Position numbers and translations under genes: made by a program. 64,000 nucleotides of DNA, from positions 1 through 64,000 of the forward strand of contig NZ_MLCF01000002.1 of assembly GCF_001879105.1 (NCBI RefSeq). Direction: 5' to 3'. Source of the stretch: Mangrovactinospora gilvigrisea (GTDB taxonomy: Bacteria; Actinomycetota; Actinomycetes; Streptomycetales; Streptomycetaceae). The notes beneath the pieces are model-generated. The model was not told the DNA's origin. It searched no databases and worked only from the letters and a program-made list of their open reading frames with translations. Shown piece by piece: positions 52,808 through 61,898 of this stretch (the stretch's first letter is position 1; every line of letters starts with the position of its first letter).

Positions 52808-54097
52808 ATGCCTGCCACCTCCAGCGAACAGACCCAGCCCGCCGCGCAGCACCAGGCCGCCATGGTCGACACCCTCCTCAAGTACCGGGCCATCCGCACC
52901 ACCCGCGTCGAAGAGGCGATGCGCAGCGTCCCCCGGCACGTCTTCATCCCCGAGGCGCCACTGGCCGACGCCTACCAGCCGACCCGCCCGTACGTGACCA
53001 AGACCGACGCGGCCGGGAGGTCGATAAGCTCCGCCTCCGCCCCCTCCGTGGTCGCCGGCCAACTCGAAGAGGCGGATCCCCGCCCCGGTCAGCACATCCT
53101 GGAGATCGGCTCCGGCACCGGCTACAACGCCGCCCTGCTGGCCCACCTGGTCGGCCCCACCGGCCGGGTGACGACCATCGAGTACGACCCGGACACCGCG
53201 CAGCGCGCCCGCACCGCCCTCCCGGCGGCGGGCTTCGACACCGTCCAGGTGATCACCGGCGACGGGGCCCTCGGCCACCCCGCCGGCGCCCCCTACGACA
53301 CCATCCTGGTCACCGCCGGCGCCTGGGACATCCCCGCCGCCTGGCGCGAGCAGCTGGCCCCCGAAGGGCGCCTGATCGTCCCCGCCGACCTGCCCTGGCC
53401 CACCTCCCTGACGCTCCAGCACTCCCCCGCCGGCGACGGAGTGCTGCACGCCCTCGCCTACCAGACCTGCGGGTTCATCGCGATGGAAGGATCGACCGCC
53501 CACCCCCGTCGCATCGTCTCCGCCGGCCACGGCGCGATCCGCCTGGTCGCCGAGGACCGTGCAGCGCTCGACGAGGACGCGCTCGCCGACGTCCTGGACC
53601 ACGCCGGGCACACCGCCTTCACCGGCGCCGTCGTGGGTGACGGGCCCAGCTACGATCACCTTTTCTGGTGGCTGACGGACCGTCTGCCGGGCTTCTGCAA
53701 GGCCGTCATGACGCCTGAGCGGGTCGCCGACGGCACCTTCGCGCCGCTCAACGGCTGGGGCGCACCCGCCGTCCACGACCGGGCCAGCCTCGCCTACCTG
53801 ACCAACCGGCGCGGCATGGGCGACGCGGCGGGGAATCCGTTCGAGCTCGGGGTCCGCGGCCACGGACCTACCGGCGCCGCCCTGGCCGAACACGTCGCCG
53901 AAGTGATCGCCGCATGGCAGGCCGGCCCCCGCGCCCAGACGATGCCGCACATCCAGGTCCACCCCCGCCCAGCCGACACCGCGGCCGCAGGCGCGGCCGC
54001 GGACATCCCGGCTGCGGGGACGGTCATCGAGCGGCCCAGCTGCCGCATCACCATCGGATGGCAGCCGGCCGATCCGCAGGACCCCCGCCAGAGCTGA
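52808..54097 (+). CDS. Second FxLD/PCMT-like methyltransferase, orphan
   Basis: 429 aa, same family as the 46225-47463 protein. EEAMRSVPRHVFIPEAPLAD opens the fold, motif I is ILEIGSGTGYNAALLAHLVG, then TIEYDPDTAQRA, LVTAGAWDIPAAW and EGRLIVPADLPWPTSLTLQH. The C-terminal ~190 residues include FWWLTDRLPGFCKAV and a Pro/Ala-rich linker before the last strand CRITIGWQP. The GSGTGYNAAL form is closer to true PCMT than the GGYN form of the other copy. No FxLD precursor or lanthionine enzymes are nearby. It ends 10 bases from the convergent kinase gene. Confidence 0.75.
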   Translation: MPATSSEQTQPAAQHQAAMVDTLLKYRAIRTTRVEEAMRSVPRHVFIPEAPLADAYQPTRPYVTKTDAAGRSISSASAPSVVAGQLEEADPRPGQHILEIGSGTGYNAALLAHLVGPTGRVTTIEYDPDTAQRARTALPAAGFDTVQVITGDGALGHPAGAPYDTILVTAGAWDIPAAWREQLAPEGRLIVPADLPWPTSLTLQHSPAGDGVLHALAYQTCGFIAMEGSTAHPRRIVSAGHGAIRLVAEDRAALDEDALADVLDHAGHTAFTGAVVGDGPSYDHLFWWLTDRLPGFCKAVMTPERVADGTFAPLNGWGAPAVHDRASLAYLTNRRGMGDAAGNPFELGVRGHGPTGAALAEHVAEVIAAWQAGPRAQTMPHIQVHPRPADTAAAGAAADIPAAGTVIERPSCRITIGWQPADPQDPRQS

Positions 54098-54107
54098 TAC
54101 CCCCGCG

Positions 54108-54641
54108 CTACGACGACGCCTCCGCGATCACCTGGTCGACCACCCGGCCCAACGGCTGCACGGCGTCGACGATGGTGGCGCCGAAGCGGCGGTAGTTCGC
54201 CTCGAAGGTGGTGTGCCAGCCCAGGATCGCCGCCAGCTCCTCCGGGGAGCTGCCGTATCCTTCGCCGCGCGCCGCAAGGCGCGCGGTCACGGTCGGCGCG
54301 TCGGCCACCAGGGCCACCACCTTGGCGAACAGGTGCCAGACCTTGTCGTCGCCGGCTGCGACGCCGCACAGGAACACCGGCTCGCCCAAGCGCTGCGCCT
54401 CGGCGTGCAGAGCGGTGATCCGCTCCACGCTCAGCACCCAGTCGTGCGCGGCGAACCAGACGTGCCGGTCCAGGTCGGGATCGTCGCGGTCCAGTTCGGC
54501 GCGCTCGCCCGTGGCCCGGCTGATCCAGTCGGCGAAGGCGTCCTCGTCCACGCCCCGTGCACAAAACCCGCGGGCCCGAAGCTCCTTGAGCACCGCCGAC
54601 TTGCCGGTCCCCGACAGGCCCGTGACGTAGATCAGGGACAT
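54108..54641 (-). CDS. P-loop kinase-like protein
   Basis: 177 aa. ATG 54641 is preferred because GGAG lies 6 bases upstream; an in-frame ATG is at 54662. Walker A is VTGLSGTGKSAVLKELRARG at the N-terminus, followed by GVDEDAFADWISRATGERAE, whose acidic residues fit the substrate site of shikimate/gluconate-kinase-like or AAA_33 proteins. VFLCGVAAGDDKVWHLFAKV and VTARLAARGEGYG suggest a strand and an arginine-bearing lid. The substrate is unknown. It is a different branch from the 49049 kinase. Only 10 bases separate its end from the convergent methyltransferase. Confidence 0.7.
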   Translation of the reverse strand: MSLIYVTGLSGTGKSAVLKELRARGFCARGVDEDAFADWISRATGERAELDRDDPDLDRHVWFAAHDWVLSVERITALHAEAQRLGEPVFLCGVAAGDDKVWHLFAKVVALVADAPTVTARLAARGEGYGSSPEELAAILGWHTTFEANYRRFGATIVDAVQPLGRVVDQVIAEASS

Positions 54642-54852
54642 CCAGTGCTCCGTCCGGCTCATCCCCGCAGCCGGCCTCTCCGCTCGGGAGGCTGCCGCGG
54701 AGGGCCCACTTGCGATCTTGAAAGCGGCGCCGAGTCAACCAGCCCGGCAGCCAGGACGCAAGAGAATTGATCATGCGGAGGAGTCGCGGACGGCCACGGC
54801 AGTGTCGGGCTGCGGGAGTGATGCGGACCGCTGCGGGTCGGCGGGCGCGGCG

Positions 54853-55416
54853 TCAGCGGAGCCGGTTCTCGGTGCGGATCATGCGGCGCAGGCTGGTGCG
54901 GGCCGCGGTCAGGTCCTCCTCCAGAGCGCGAACCCGCGCCTCGAGGGCGGTGTTGTGCTCGGTGGCCTGCTTCAGTTGGTCCGCGAGCTGCTGGTTGCGG
55001 GCCGTCAGGTCGTCGACCCGGACGGTCAGGTCGGGGCGGCTGGCCTCGTCCAGTTGGCGGCCGAGCTGATGTCGCAGGGCGGTGCGCAATTCGTCGCGTT
55101 CGGCGCGCAGAGCGGTGATGGTGGTGCGGGCGTGTTCCAGGTCGGTGCGCAGGGTGGCGGCGGTGGGGCCGCCGGATCGGGTGTGGGGGCGCAGGGCGGT
55201 CTGTTGGCGCAGGCGGGCATCGTCGATGTACTCGCGGATGCCGGGGCGGTAGGTCAGCCAGGTGGAGACGCCGGCTTTGCGGGCGACCGCAGAGAAGGTG
55301 ATGCGCTCGCCGGCGCCCTCCAGGGCGGCCAGGGCGGTGCGGGCGCGGTGGCGGGCCTCGATACTGGCCTGGCGGCGGGCGGCCCGCAGCGGGCCGGGGT
55401 TGCCGGCGGGGTTCAC
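54853..55416 (-). CDS. DUF6262 / Tn554 TnpC-like protein
   Basis: 187 aa. The N-terminus has RRQASIEARHRARTALAALE, then ITFSAVARKAGVSTWLTYR (a helix-turn-helix), and a long coiled coil follows (ARTTITALRAERDELRTALR, TARNQQLADQLKQATEHN, RVRALEEDLTAARTSLRRM). This is the layout of DUF6262 proteins, the third gene of Tn554-like elements downstream of two tyrosine recombinases, where it assists transposition. The GTG start overlaps the stop of an upstream frame (GTGA), as in such operons, but that upstream gene survives only as a ~32-codon tail. Without recombinases it is probably stranded. Confidence 0.75.
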   Translation of the reverse strand: MNPAGNPGPLRAARRQASIEARHRARTALAALEGAGERITFSAVARKAGVSTWLTYRPGIREYIDDARLRQQTALRPHTRSGGPTAATLRTDLEHARTTITALRAERDELRTALRHQLGRQLDEASRPDLTVRVDDLTARNQQLADQLKQATEHNTALEARVRALEEDLTAARTSLRRMIRTENRLR

Positions 55417-55510
55417 CGCGCCGGGCCTTCGCCGGCGTCGTCGGGGTGGTGACGCACGGTCAGGGGCAGCACCGGCCGGCCCCCGCAGTGCCGGGCGCCC
55501 CAGTTAGACT
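55413..55510 (-). pseudogene. Tail of a Tn554-like recombinase gene
   Basis: A minus-strand frame reading NWGARHCGGRPVLPLTVRHH and ending DDAGEGPAR then TGA overlaps the DUF6262 start by 4 bases. C-terminal tails with a WGxRHCGGxPVLPL-type segment fit recombinases of such elements. The rest is cut near 55510, next to the start of a gene on the other strand. Confidence 0.4.
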
Positions 55511-55515
55511 GCGAT

Positions 55516-56205
55516 ATGGCAGACGACATTGCGTGGGTTGGCGACAGCTGGTTTGAGAAGAGCCCTCACGGTCCGGGAATGTCCGGAGATATCTCTCTCA
55601 CCGCGTTCCGTGGAACCAAAGTCGCGGATTTTTTGGAACGACTCGGGGCCGACCGGCAGCTGATCGACCAGGAGCTTCCTTACCGGGAGGCGTCGGAGCG
55701 TTGGCCTGTGGAGGATGACGACTCTCTGTGCATGTACGGCACGCACGGCGAGTGGTCCTACGTCATCGAGGGCATCGGGGCGGCCAGTTGGTACTGGCTG
55801 AGTATCGCGCGTGACGCATCCGCGGCCGGCCGGGAGGGTGAGGAGCTCGTCTGCTTCCACCGGGGCCTGCCCGCGGGCCGCCCCGCGCTGTCCTACTGTC
55901 CCGGCAACGGCGAGACCTGGCACGCCGCCGACTTCGGCGAGAGTCTTCGCGCCGGTTACCGGCCGCCCCGCCCCGATCCCAGCGGGAAGGTCGCCGCGTT
56001 GGATGCGGCGATGCGCGCCGGCGGGGCCGTCTTCGGCGATCGCCCGGACTTCTCGGATGATCCCAGGGACAACTGGCCCAAGCGCCGCGCCTGGACCCGG
56101 GAGGCGTTCACGGCGATAGGCGCCCACCTCGGGTTGTCCGTGCCCAGGCTGTCGGTCGTCGACGGGCAGTTGCCTGCCGCGGTCATTCCCAGCTTCATGC
56201 GCTAG
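55516..56205 (+). CDS. DUF6461-like protein, candidate immunity protein
   Basis: 229 aa. The start WVGDSWFEKSPHG, then LTAFRGTKVADFLERLGAD, and GTHGEWSYVIEGIGAASWYW match the DUF6461 pattern (Trp/Asp start, FxxGxxxxxxLxRLGAD, EWxxxIEG), a family found in actinomycetes near polymorphic toxins and other conflict genes. No membrane segment or enzyme motif is visible, so a cytoplasmic binding protein is expected. It is convergent with the NucA/NucB-toxin-like gene, sharing a bidirectional terminator. An immunity role is suggested by the neighbour only. Confidence 0.6.
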   Translation: MADDIAWVGDSWFEKSPHGPGMSGDISLTAFRGTKVADFLERLGADRQLIDQELPYREASERWPVEDDDSLCMYGTHGEWSYVIEGIGAASWYWLSIARDASAAGREGEELVCFHRGLPAGRPALSYCPGNGETWHAADFGESLRAGYRPPRPDPSGKVAALDAAMRAGGAVFGDRPDFSDDPRDNWPKRRAWTREAFTAIGAHLGLSVPRLSVVDGQLPAAVIPSFMR

Positions 56206-56212
56206 CGGCTGC

Positions 56213-56241
56213 GGGGTGGCGCCTCCTTGAGGCGCCACCCC
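56213..56241. terminator. Bidirectional terminator
   Basis: Perfect 12-bp stem GGGGTGGCGCCT (56213-56224) / AGGCGCCACCCC (56230-56241) with a 5-base loop, lying between the ends of the convergent DUF6461 gene (56205) and the NucA/NucB gene (56259). Confidence 0.8.
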
Positions 56242-56258
56242 CTCCAACTACGCCCGCG

Positions 56259-59200
56259 TCACTGAAGAATTGCGGACATCGTGCACTTCACGGCCAGGGC
56301 GTCTGTTGAGCAGTCGGCGGCGAGATTGGGGTCCATCCAGTAGGCGTCTCCCTTGAGGAGCCGCATATTCGTGATGAAGCCGCCGAACGGTGACATCACA
56401 CCGCTGTTTTGGCTGCTGGACATCACCGAGCGGCCGCACTTCTCGGTCCACGTCGGATCGATGTCGCGCTCGTCGTTGTACAGGTGCCAGGTGGTGTTGT
56501 TCACCTTCGTCACGTAGGTCTGAACGCATTCGTCACCCGAGCCCACCGCGTTGAGTCCGCCCAGGCTGGCCGGCATGCCCGCGCTGTTGTAGGAGGCGTT
56601 GAAGGCGTACTCGTCGCAGCTCAGCGTGTCCGTAATGCCCGCGGGCGTCGCGTTGGGGTTGCCCTTGGCAGCCGCCCAACCACTTGGGCAGATCAGGTCC
56701 CGGTTGTTGCCCTGTCCGTTGTCGCCGCCGGGCAGGTAGTACATCGGTGAGGCCTGGCCCGGCTCTCCGGGTTGCCCGTCGTGGCTCGGCAGCTTGTGCT
56801 GGATCAGCCATGCGTGCGCGGCAGGCATCGGGTACTTGCCTGCGTTGAGGGTGTAGGTGGGCGCGTAGTTGTCGAACACGCACTTCCCGGGAGGTCCGCT
56901 GAGGACGGTGTCGCAGCGGATCTCCGACAGTTCGGTGTTGTCCGTCCAGTTCACGTCCATGCCGCCGAGGGCGGTCTGTGCGTTCAGGGCGTCGCTGAGG
57001 TGGAAGGTGGTGTTCACGTCGGCGGCGGAGCCGCCGTCCCAGGACAGGACCTCGTGGTAGGTCGCGGACGGGTCGGCCGCGGAGGTCCACTTGGGGAGCG
57101 TCGAGCCCCATCCCGAGCCCGATCCGGAGACCACGGAGCAGTCCGGGCACGACACGGTGAGGCCGGGGAACTCGATCGGCCACATGCTGGCGGGCACGGA
57201 CTTCGGCTGGAAGGTCCAGTCGGTGGTGACGGTGTTCGCGCTGAGCACGGCGCGGATCGTGACCTGGAAGACCGCTGTGGTCAGATTCCCGTCGACGTCG
57301 GCGTGCGCAAGGTTCAGCAGTGGGTAGGAGCACGCCTCGTCGCGCACGGCCAGGTGTAGTTGTCCGGGATGTTCGGCGAGCACCAGTCGGCAGCGGCTTG
57401 GGGCTTGGCGAGGTGCGGGTCCGTGGCGCCCGTCTTCTTCGCGGGGTATTCGAACCAGGCGCAGTCCTTGCCACCGTCGGAGCTGGGGGTGCACTTCGGC
57501 TGCTGCTGAGGACCGGCGAGCTGCGGCGCAGACTTGCGGAGGGATGAGATCCCCGGGTCGTAGGGCGGGTGGGACTGGTTGTCCGGTGCCTGGTCCTTGA
57601 GGTTGACCGAGGCGGCGGCGTTGCTGTCGGGAAGGGTCAGATCGACGGCATGGCCGCCGGTTGGCGCCGCGGTGACATGGAACTGCGCCCAGTCCGACCA
57701 GTCGGTCTGGTACAGGTCACCGTCGTAGCCCGAGGCGCGGAACCGGTAGGTGTGGCCGTCCTTGAGGAGGTTCGCGGGTACCTGGACCGACACCGGGGTT
57801 CCGGCGGCGGCGAAGGAGGAGACCAGGGGGCCGCCGACAGTGGTTCCGGGACTCGCGGTGTCCTCGATGACGAAGGTGCCGTCGACCTTGTCGTTGTCCC
57901 CGTCGTCGATGGTGGCCTGGAGCGTCGGGGTGAGGGAGTTGACCTGCCAGATGCCGTTGGTTTGCGTCGCGGACGGCCCGACCTTGAGGTCGTGTACGTT
58001 GCCGGGCCGAAAGTCCCAGGTGACCTTCAGGGTCGGTGGGTTCGAGGCGGCCTCGGAGGAGTTGACCCGCTTCCAGGACATGGTGTTGTCGTCGGTCGCC
58101 CGCAATCCCATGTAGCCGGTCGTCGCCTGCTGGCCGGACCAGTAGGAGACCAGGTTGGTCACGTCCGCGTGGATCCAGCCCGCGTCGTTGTACGGGGGGT
58201 TGCCGAGCGTGCTGTAGGAGGTGACGAAGGACTGCAGCCAGGAGGGCTGCTTGGCCCAGTTGGCGGTGTGGTCGAAGGAGGAGGTGGCGTAGACGTCCCA
58301 GGGGTGGCCGTGGCCGTCGGTGGCGGCCGAGTGGAAGTTCCACAGGGACAGCTGCGCGCTTTCCACCACTGCGTTGGCGAACGGCTTGGTGTTCCACGCG
58401 ATCAGGGATCGTGCTGTGCGCGCGGTGCCGTCGGCGTTGGTGGTGCCGGGGTTGCCGAAGTCCAGTTCGGTCTCGCCGGACTTGTCGCCGCTCTCGCCCT
58501 GCTGGGCGTAGGTGTCGACCAGGTTGCCCAGATTCTGCGTGCTGGGGTCGACGGTGACCGGGTAGCGGGTTGAGGGTGCGGCGAGGAAGGCTGCGTCCGG
58601 GGTGTAGACGAGGTCGACGTGGCCGGGCCGGCTGTTGGTCGCCCGCACGGTGACCGGTGCGGTGTGGTCGTGCACGCCGGCCTTGTTGGTGTGGGTGTCC
58701 CACATCCTCGGGGCCGCCAGGGCGGCCTTGACCCTGCCGGCGGCGTCGGCGAACTGGACCTGCCCGCCCTTGCTCACCGAGGCCTTCAGCTTCCCGGTGT
58801 CGACGGGGAGCGTGTAGGAGAACCCGGCTCCGGGGCGCTTGTTGAGGTCTACGAACTGCTCGAAGCCGGTGCGGGTGGCTTCGATGCGCAGGTCGTATCC
58901 GGGTCCGACGCTGCGGTAGGTCGCCCTCGTCCCGTGCAGCTCCGGGCTCGGAAGATGGCCCTTCCAGCCGATGGTGACCTTCTGGGTGCCGTGTCCCAGG
59001 GTGACCAGTGGAGCCGTGGAACGGCCCGAGGAAGACGGAGTCTGGGCAAGGGTGCCCGTGCCGCCCGAGACAGACAGCGATTCAGGTGCCGACCTCGGCG
59101 TGACGGCGCCATCGGCGTTTCGGCGGAGCGTGGGGTCGAGTGCAATCCAGCGGCCGGCCCGCTTCAGCCGCGTGGGGCCGGACGTCAGCGTCGTCGTCAG

Positions 59201-59443
59201 GGTGCCGGTCGGGTTGACGACGGTGGTGGAATCTGCGGTGGTCGCCTGCGGAAGCGCGACGGTCTTGTGCGTGTGCTTGGCCGTGGCGATCGCCCGGGAT
59301 ATCGGTCCCGGCGCGATGTCTGCCGAGCGGGTTGTCGCGTGCGCCGACGCGGTGCTCACCGTGGCGGCGGCCGTCGCGATCAACGCTGCGGCCGCGGCCC
59401 AACTGACGGGGCGTCTGTGGCGGTGCTTGGTAGGTGAAGACAC
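56259..59443 (-). pseudogene. Frameshifted secreted protein with NucA/NucB DNase tip
   Basis: From GTG 59443 a signal peptide (HRHRRPVSWAAAAALIATAA ... ASAHA) leads into an Rhs-associated N-terminal region (LVYTPDAAFLAAPSTRYPVT at ~325) and DNRLRE-like and Fn3-like segments, open to about 57345. There the frame is lost and stops (ATRRAPTHC). The neighbouring frame continues at once (RDEACSYPLLNLAHADVDGN) through a C-terminal nuclease domain with SCDEYAFNASYNSAG, the signature of NucA/NucB-type DNases, plus MYYLPGGDNGQGNNRD. One indel joins both into a ~1060-aa protein. It is a secreted DNase toxin or scavenging nuclease, now broken, unless the indel is a sequencing error. The total span is as expected for the intact gene. 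Confidence 0.8.
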
Positions 59444-59981
59444 GGAACCTGTGCCCTTTCTGTGCGCCGTACACGCACGAGCACCGGACCGTACTGGAAC
59501 ATGCGTTCGCCATCCAGACAGTATCCATACCGTCACAGCGCTTCCCGGCCACCACAAGTGATGCCACATCACTCCAGGTCCAGGCGCACCATTCCGCACC
59601 CGAGCCGGTCGGGGCACGCCCGGGACATGGCATATACATGGGTCTAAGTTGACCTGAAGGCAACCTTGGACCGCTCAGCCCGACTGCGCTCCGGTCGGGC
59701 CGGTTCGGCCGGCGCGGCGTGCCGGGAGGGACAGGCGGGCGGAGCGGGAGCGGTCGGCACGTGGCAAACGTAGCCAGCAGCTTGTGCCGGGACGGATGCG
59801 GAGACGGCCGACGTTGGTGCAAGCCGTGCCCGACACAAACGTCCCTCACACTCCAGGCAGCCGCAGATATCAGCGTGCACGGTCAGCAGGTTGGCCTCGT
59901 AGGTGGCCATGCCCGCCTGCATCGGGGTAGGGCGTCTACAGGGGCGGTGACGATGCGCGCAGTGACGACGCCGGAGGCCGC
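59444..59981. other. Intergenic, 538 bases, divergent promoters
   Basis: It lies between the divergent NucA/NucB-toxin-like gene (minus) and the EEP-fold gene (plus). No gene is seen. Around 59505-59645 the sequence is less GC-rich than the flanks and may contain promoters. GGAGG at 59972-59976 is the ribosome binding site for 59982. Confidence 0.5.
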
Positions 59982-60821
59982 ATGAGGGTCATGACATGGA
60001 ATCTGTGGTGGCGCTTCGGCCCCTGGCAGCAGCGGCGGTGCGCCATCAGCGCCGTGCTGCACGAGCTGAGGCCCGACCTCGTCGGCCTGCAGGAGGTCTG
60101 GGCGGACGGCGGGGCGAACCTGGCCCGCGACCTCGCCGAGAAGTTGGGCATGCACTGCGTGTGGGCGCCCTCGCGCGCACCCGGGCGATGGCAGCGGCGG
60201 ATCGACCAGGGCGGCCTCGACATCGGCAACGCGATCCTCAGCCGCTGGCCGATCACCGAGCAGGCCGTCCTGCAACTGCCCGCCCCACCGCAGCAGGAGG
60301 ATGACGGCCGGCTCGCGCTGTACGCGCAGATCGCCGCGCCCACGCATGCGGTGCCGATGTTCACCACCCAGCTGAGCTCCATGCTCGACGCCTCCGCGCT
60401 GCGCTGCCGACAGGTGCGCGCACTGGCCGCCTTCGTCGCCACCCACCAATCCGGCACCGCCTTCCCCCCGGTGCTCACCGGCGACCTCAACGCCTGGCCG
60501 GACTCCGACGAGGTCCGGCTGCTCGGCGGCTACAAGACCGCGCCGGCCGTGCCCGGGCAGGTCTTCTTCGACGCCCGGGAGTACGCCGCCCTGGGCCAGA
60601 CCGCGGCGACCTGGGACCGGGCCAACCCCCACGTCGCCGCCGGGCACGAGCCCAGCGCCCGCATCGACTACATCCACCTCGGCCCACCCGGACCCGGCGG
60701 CCTCGGCCACGTCACCGCAGTGCGCCGGGCCGGGGACCGGCCGGTCGACGGCACCTGGCCCTCCGACCACACCGCCGTCCTGGCCGACCTCACCCACCCC
60801 GCCTGCCCAGCACCTGCCTGA
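59982..60821 (+). CDS. Endonuclease/exonuclease/phosphatase-fold hydrolase
   Basis: 279 aa. All EEP-superfamily motifs are present in order: RVMTWNLWW (Asn, metal site), LVGLQEVW (catalytic Glu), IGNAILSRWPI, LTGDLNAWPDS (Asp and Asn), RIDYIHL, and WPSDHTAVLADL (the C-terminal Asp-His pair). It is a Mg-dependent phosphodiesterase of the DNase I/sphingomyelinase/inositol phosphatase clan; the substrate cannot be told. No signal peptide, so intracellular. ATG 59982 follows GGAGG by 5 bases. It is the last intact gene before a decayed region. Confidence 0.85.
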   Translation: MRVMTWNLWWRFGPWQQRRCAISAVLHELRPDLVGLQEVWADGGANLARDLAEKLGMHCVWAPSRAPGRWQRRIDQGGLDIGNAILSRWPITEQAVLQLPAPPQQEDDGRLALYAQIAAPTHAVPMFTTQLSSMLDASALRCRQVRALAAFVATHQSGTAFPPVLTGDLNAWPDSDEVRLLGGYKTAPAVPGQVFFDAREYAALGQTAATWDRANPHVAAGHEPSARIDYIHLGPPGPGGLGHVTAVRRAGDRPVDGTWPSDHTAVLADLTHPACPAPA

Positions 60822-60849
60822 GCCGCGGCCGCCAACAAGTGCCGCAGCG

Positions 60850-61005
60850 TCAGACCGGGTCGGGGAACTTGCCCTTCATCCATGCGGCGCCCGGATGGTG
60901 CTGGCGGTCCACGTCGGCTCGCACGGCTGCCAGGTCGTAGGCGGCCTGGCGCCGCTCGATGGTATAGCCGAGGTCCCGGCACGCCGGACACGGTGCGCCC
61001 CGCCT
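60850..61005 (-). pseudogene. C-terminal gene scrap
   Basis: The minus-strand frame APCPACRDLGYTIERRQAAY then AWMKGKFPDPV and TGA reads as the tail of a protein with a CPAC zinc-type pair. Upstream it runs into a transposase scrap on the other strand, so the gene is cut near 61005. Family not recognised. Confidence 0.4.
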
Positions 61006-61163
61006 ACGATCCGGGCCGGTTCACCCTGGCCGAGCGGGAGCAGGCCAAGGCCGAGGAGCTGACCGCGAGCGGCTTCGAGCAGGTATCGCGGGCCACGCCT
61101 GGCCTATCGCAGACAGGGCTTGTGGGGGCTGGTGGACCATCGCAGCGCTCGTACCGCGAGGCG
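60994..61163 (+). pseudogene. DDE transposase/integrase N-terminal scrap
   Basis: The plus strand reads AYDPGRFTLAEREQAKAEEL, then after a frameshift near 61095 RLAYRRQGLWGLVDHRSAR. This fits the N-terminal helix-turn-helix region of Mu/IS481-like transposases of streptomycetes, where the two segments are joined by a DNA-recognition helix. The catalytic DDE part is absent. Its right end abuts an Rhs gene fragment. Confidence 0.55.
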
Positions 61164-61360
61164 AGTTGCCCCTGGCTGTCCCAGCTCAGGTTCTGGGTGC
61201 CCTCGGTGGTGGTGATGGCTGTGGTGTCGCCGGAGGCGTCGTATTGGTAGTTGGCGGTGCGCGCATCCGCGTTGGCGCCGGTGGCGGTGGTCTTGATGAG
61301 GGTGTGGGCCTGGTCGCCGGCCGTGCCTTGGGTGGGGTAGGTGTAGGTGATGTTGGAACC
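61158..61360 (-). pseudogene. Internal fragment of an Rhs gene
   Basis: About 200 bases closely matching the Rhs gene around 13845-14030, on the same strand: encoded segments YTYPTQGTAGDQAHTL, KTTATGANADART, YQYDASGDTTAITT and NLSWDSQGQLAS. It contains only two YD-type repeats. Both ends are abrupt, next to a transposase scrap and a low-GC orphan gene. It is a leftover of a third Rhs locus. Confidence 0.85.
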
Positions 61361-61395
61361 CGTGCTACTCGGCGGCGGCCTACCCAGAGAAACGC

Positions 61396-61827
61396 CTACG
61401 TTTTGAGGAGCTCCACACCATCGGCGGCAAGAATATCTTCTACCTCACAAACGATTTCCGCTCGCGCCGCACGGTCAAGATCGAGATCTTCCGTGCCAAT
61501 ACAGCTTCCGATGACGTGAATTCGCATTGCTTCGGCAGAGGGTACCAAAGGAAAACCGATGTCCTCTGGCTCTTCTCCCGTGATCGCGATCCGAATGAGT
61601 CCTTGAGCAAGCCGCTGATCGACAGTGGCTCCACTTCTCTCCGCACGCTCGGCGACTCTGCAGGCAAACTCTCGGATGGCGTCCGCCTCGGGCGGGGATT
61701 TGAATCGTCGACGCATTATGCTGGTGAAGGTTTCAGCGGCGACATATACCTGCTCCTTGAGTAGCCGCCGATCACCTTCGCTGACGCGATGGAGTTTTTT
61801 CGAATCCCCATTCAGTACCGCCACCAT
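61396..61827 (-). CDS. Orphan low-GC gene, candidate immunity protein
   Basis: 143 aa from ATG 61827 (MVAVLNGDSKKLHRVSEGDR); a TTG at 61881 would add 18 residues. No family is recognised. The protein is helical and charged (EQVYVAAETFTSIMRRRFKS, ADAIREFACRVAERAERSG) with an acidic end (RAEIVCEVEDILAADGVELL). GC content is well below the window average, like the 12076-12648 gene. It lies between an Rhs fragment and an IS256 copy, the usual place for displaced immunity genes of polymorphic toxin loci. No membrane segment. Function is inferred from position only. Confidence 0.5.
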   Translation of the reverse strand: MVAVLNGDSKKLHRVSEGDRRLLKEQVYVAAETFTSIMRRRFKSPPEADAIREFACRVAERAERSGATVDQRLAQGLIRIAITGEEPEDIGFPLVPSAEAMRIHVIGSCIGTEDLDLDRAARAEIVCEVEDILAADGVELLKT

Positions 61828-61898
61828 CCATACCCCAGCGACGGATTCAGGACCACAGAGTCTTTTCGTGCGACGGAACAATTCTACCTCCCGGCTGA

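Noticed and set aside
54853-55416. A free-standing coiled-coil structural protein or regulator
   Set aside because: The HTH plus coiled-coil layout and the GTGA overlap with a recombinase-like tail fit the Tn554 TnpC/DUF6262 role better.
57314-57494. Programmed frameshifting in the NucA/NucB gene
   Set aside because: No slippery heptamer or adjacent pseudoknot-like structure is evident at the frame change; a simple indel is more likely.
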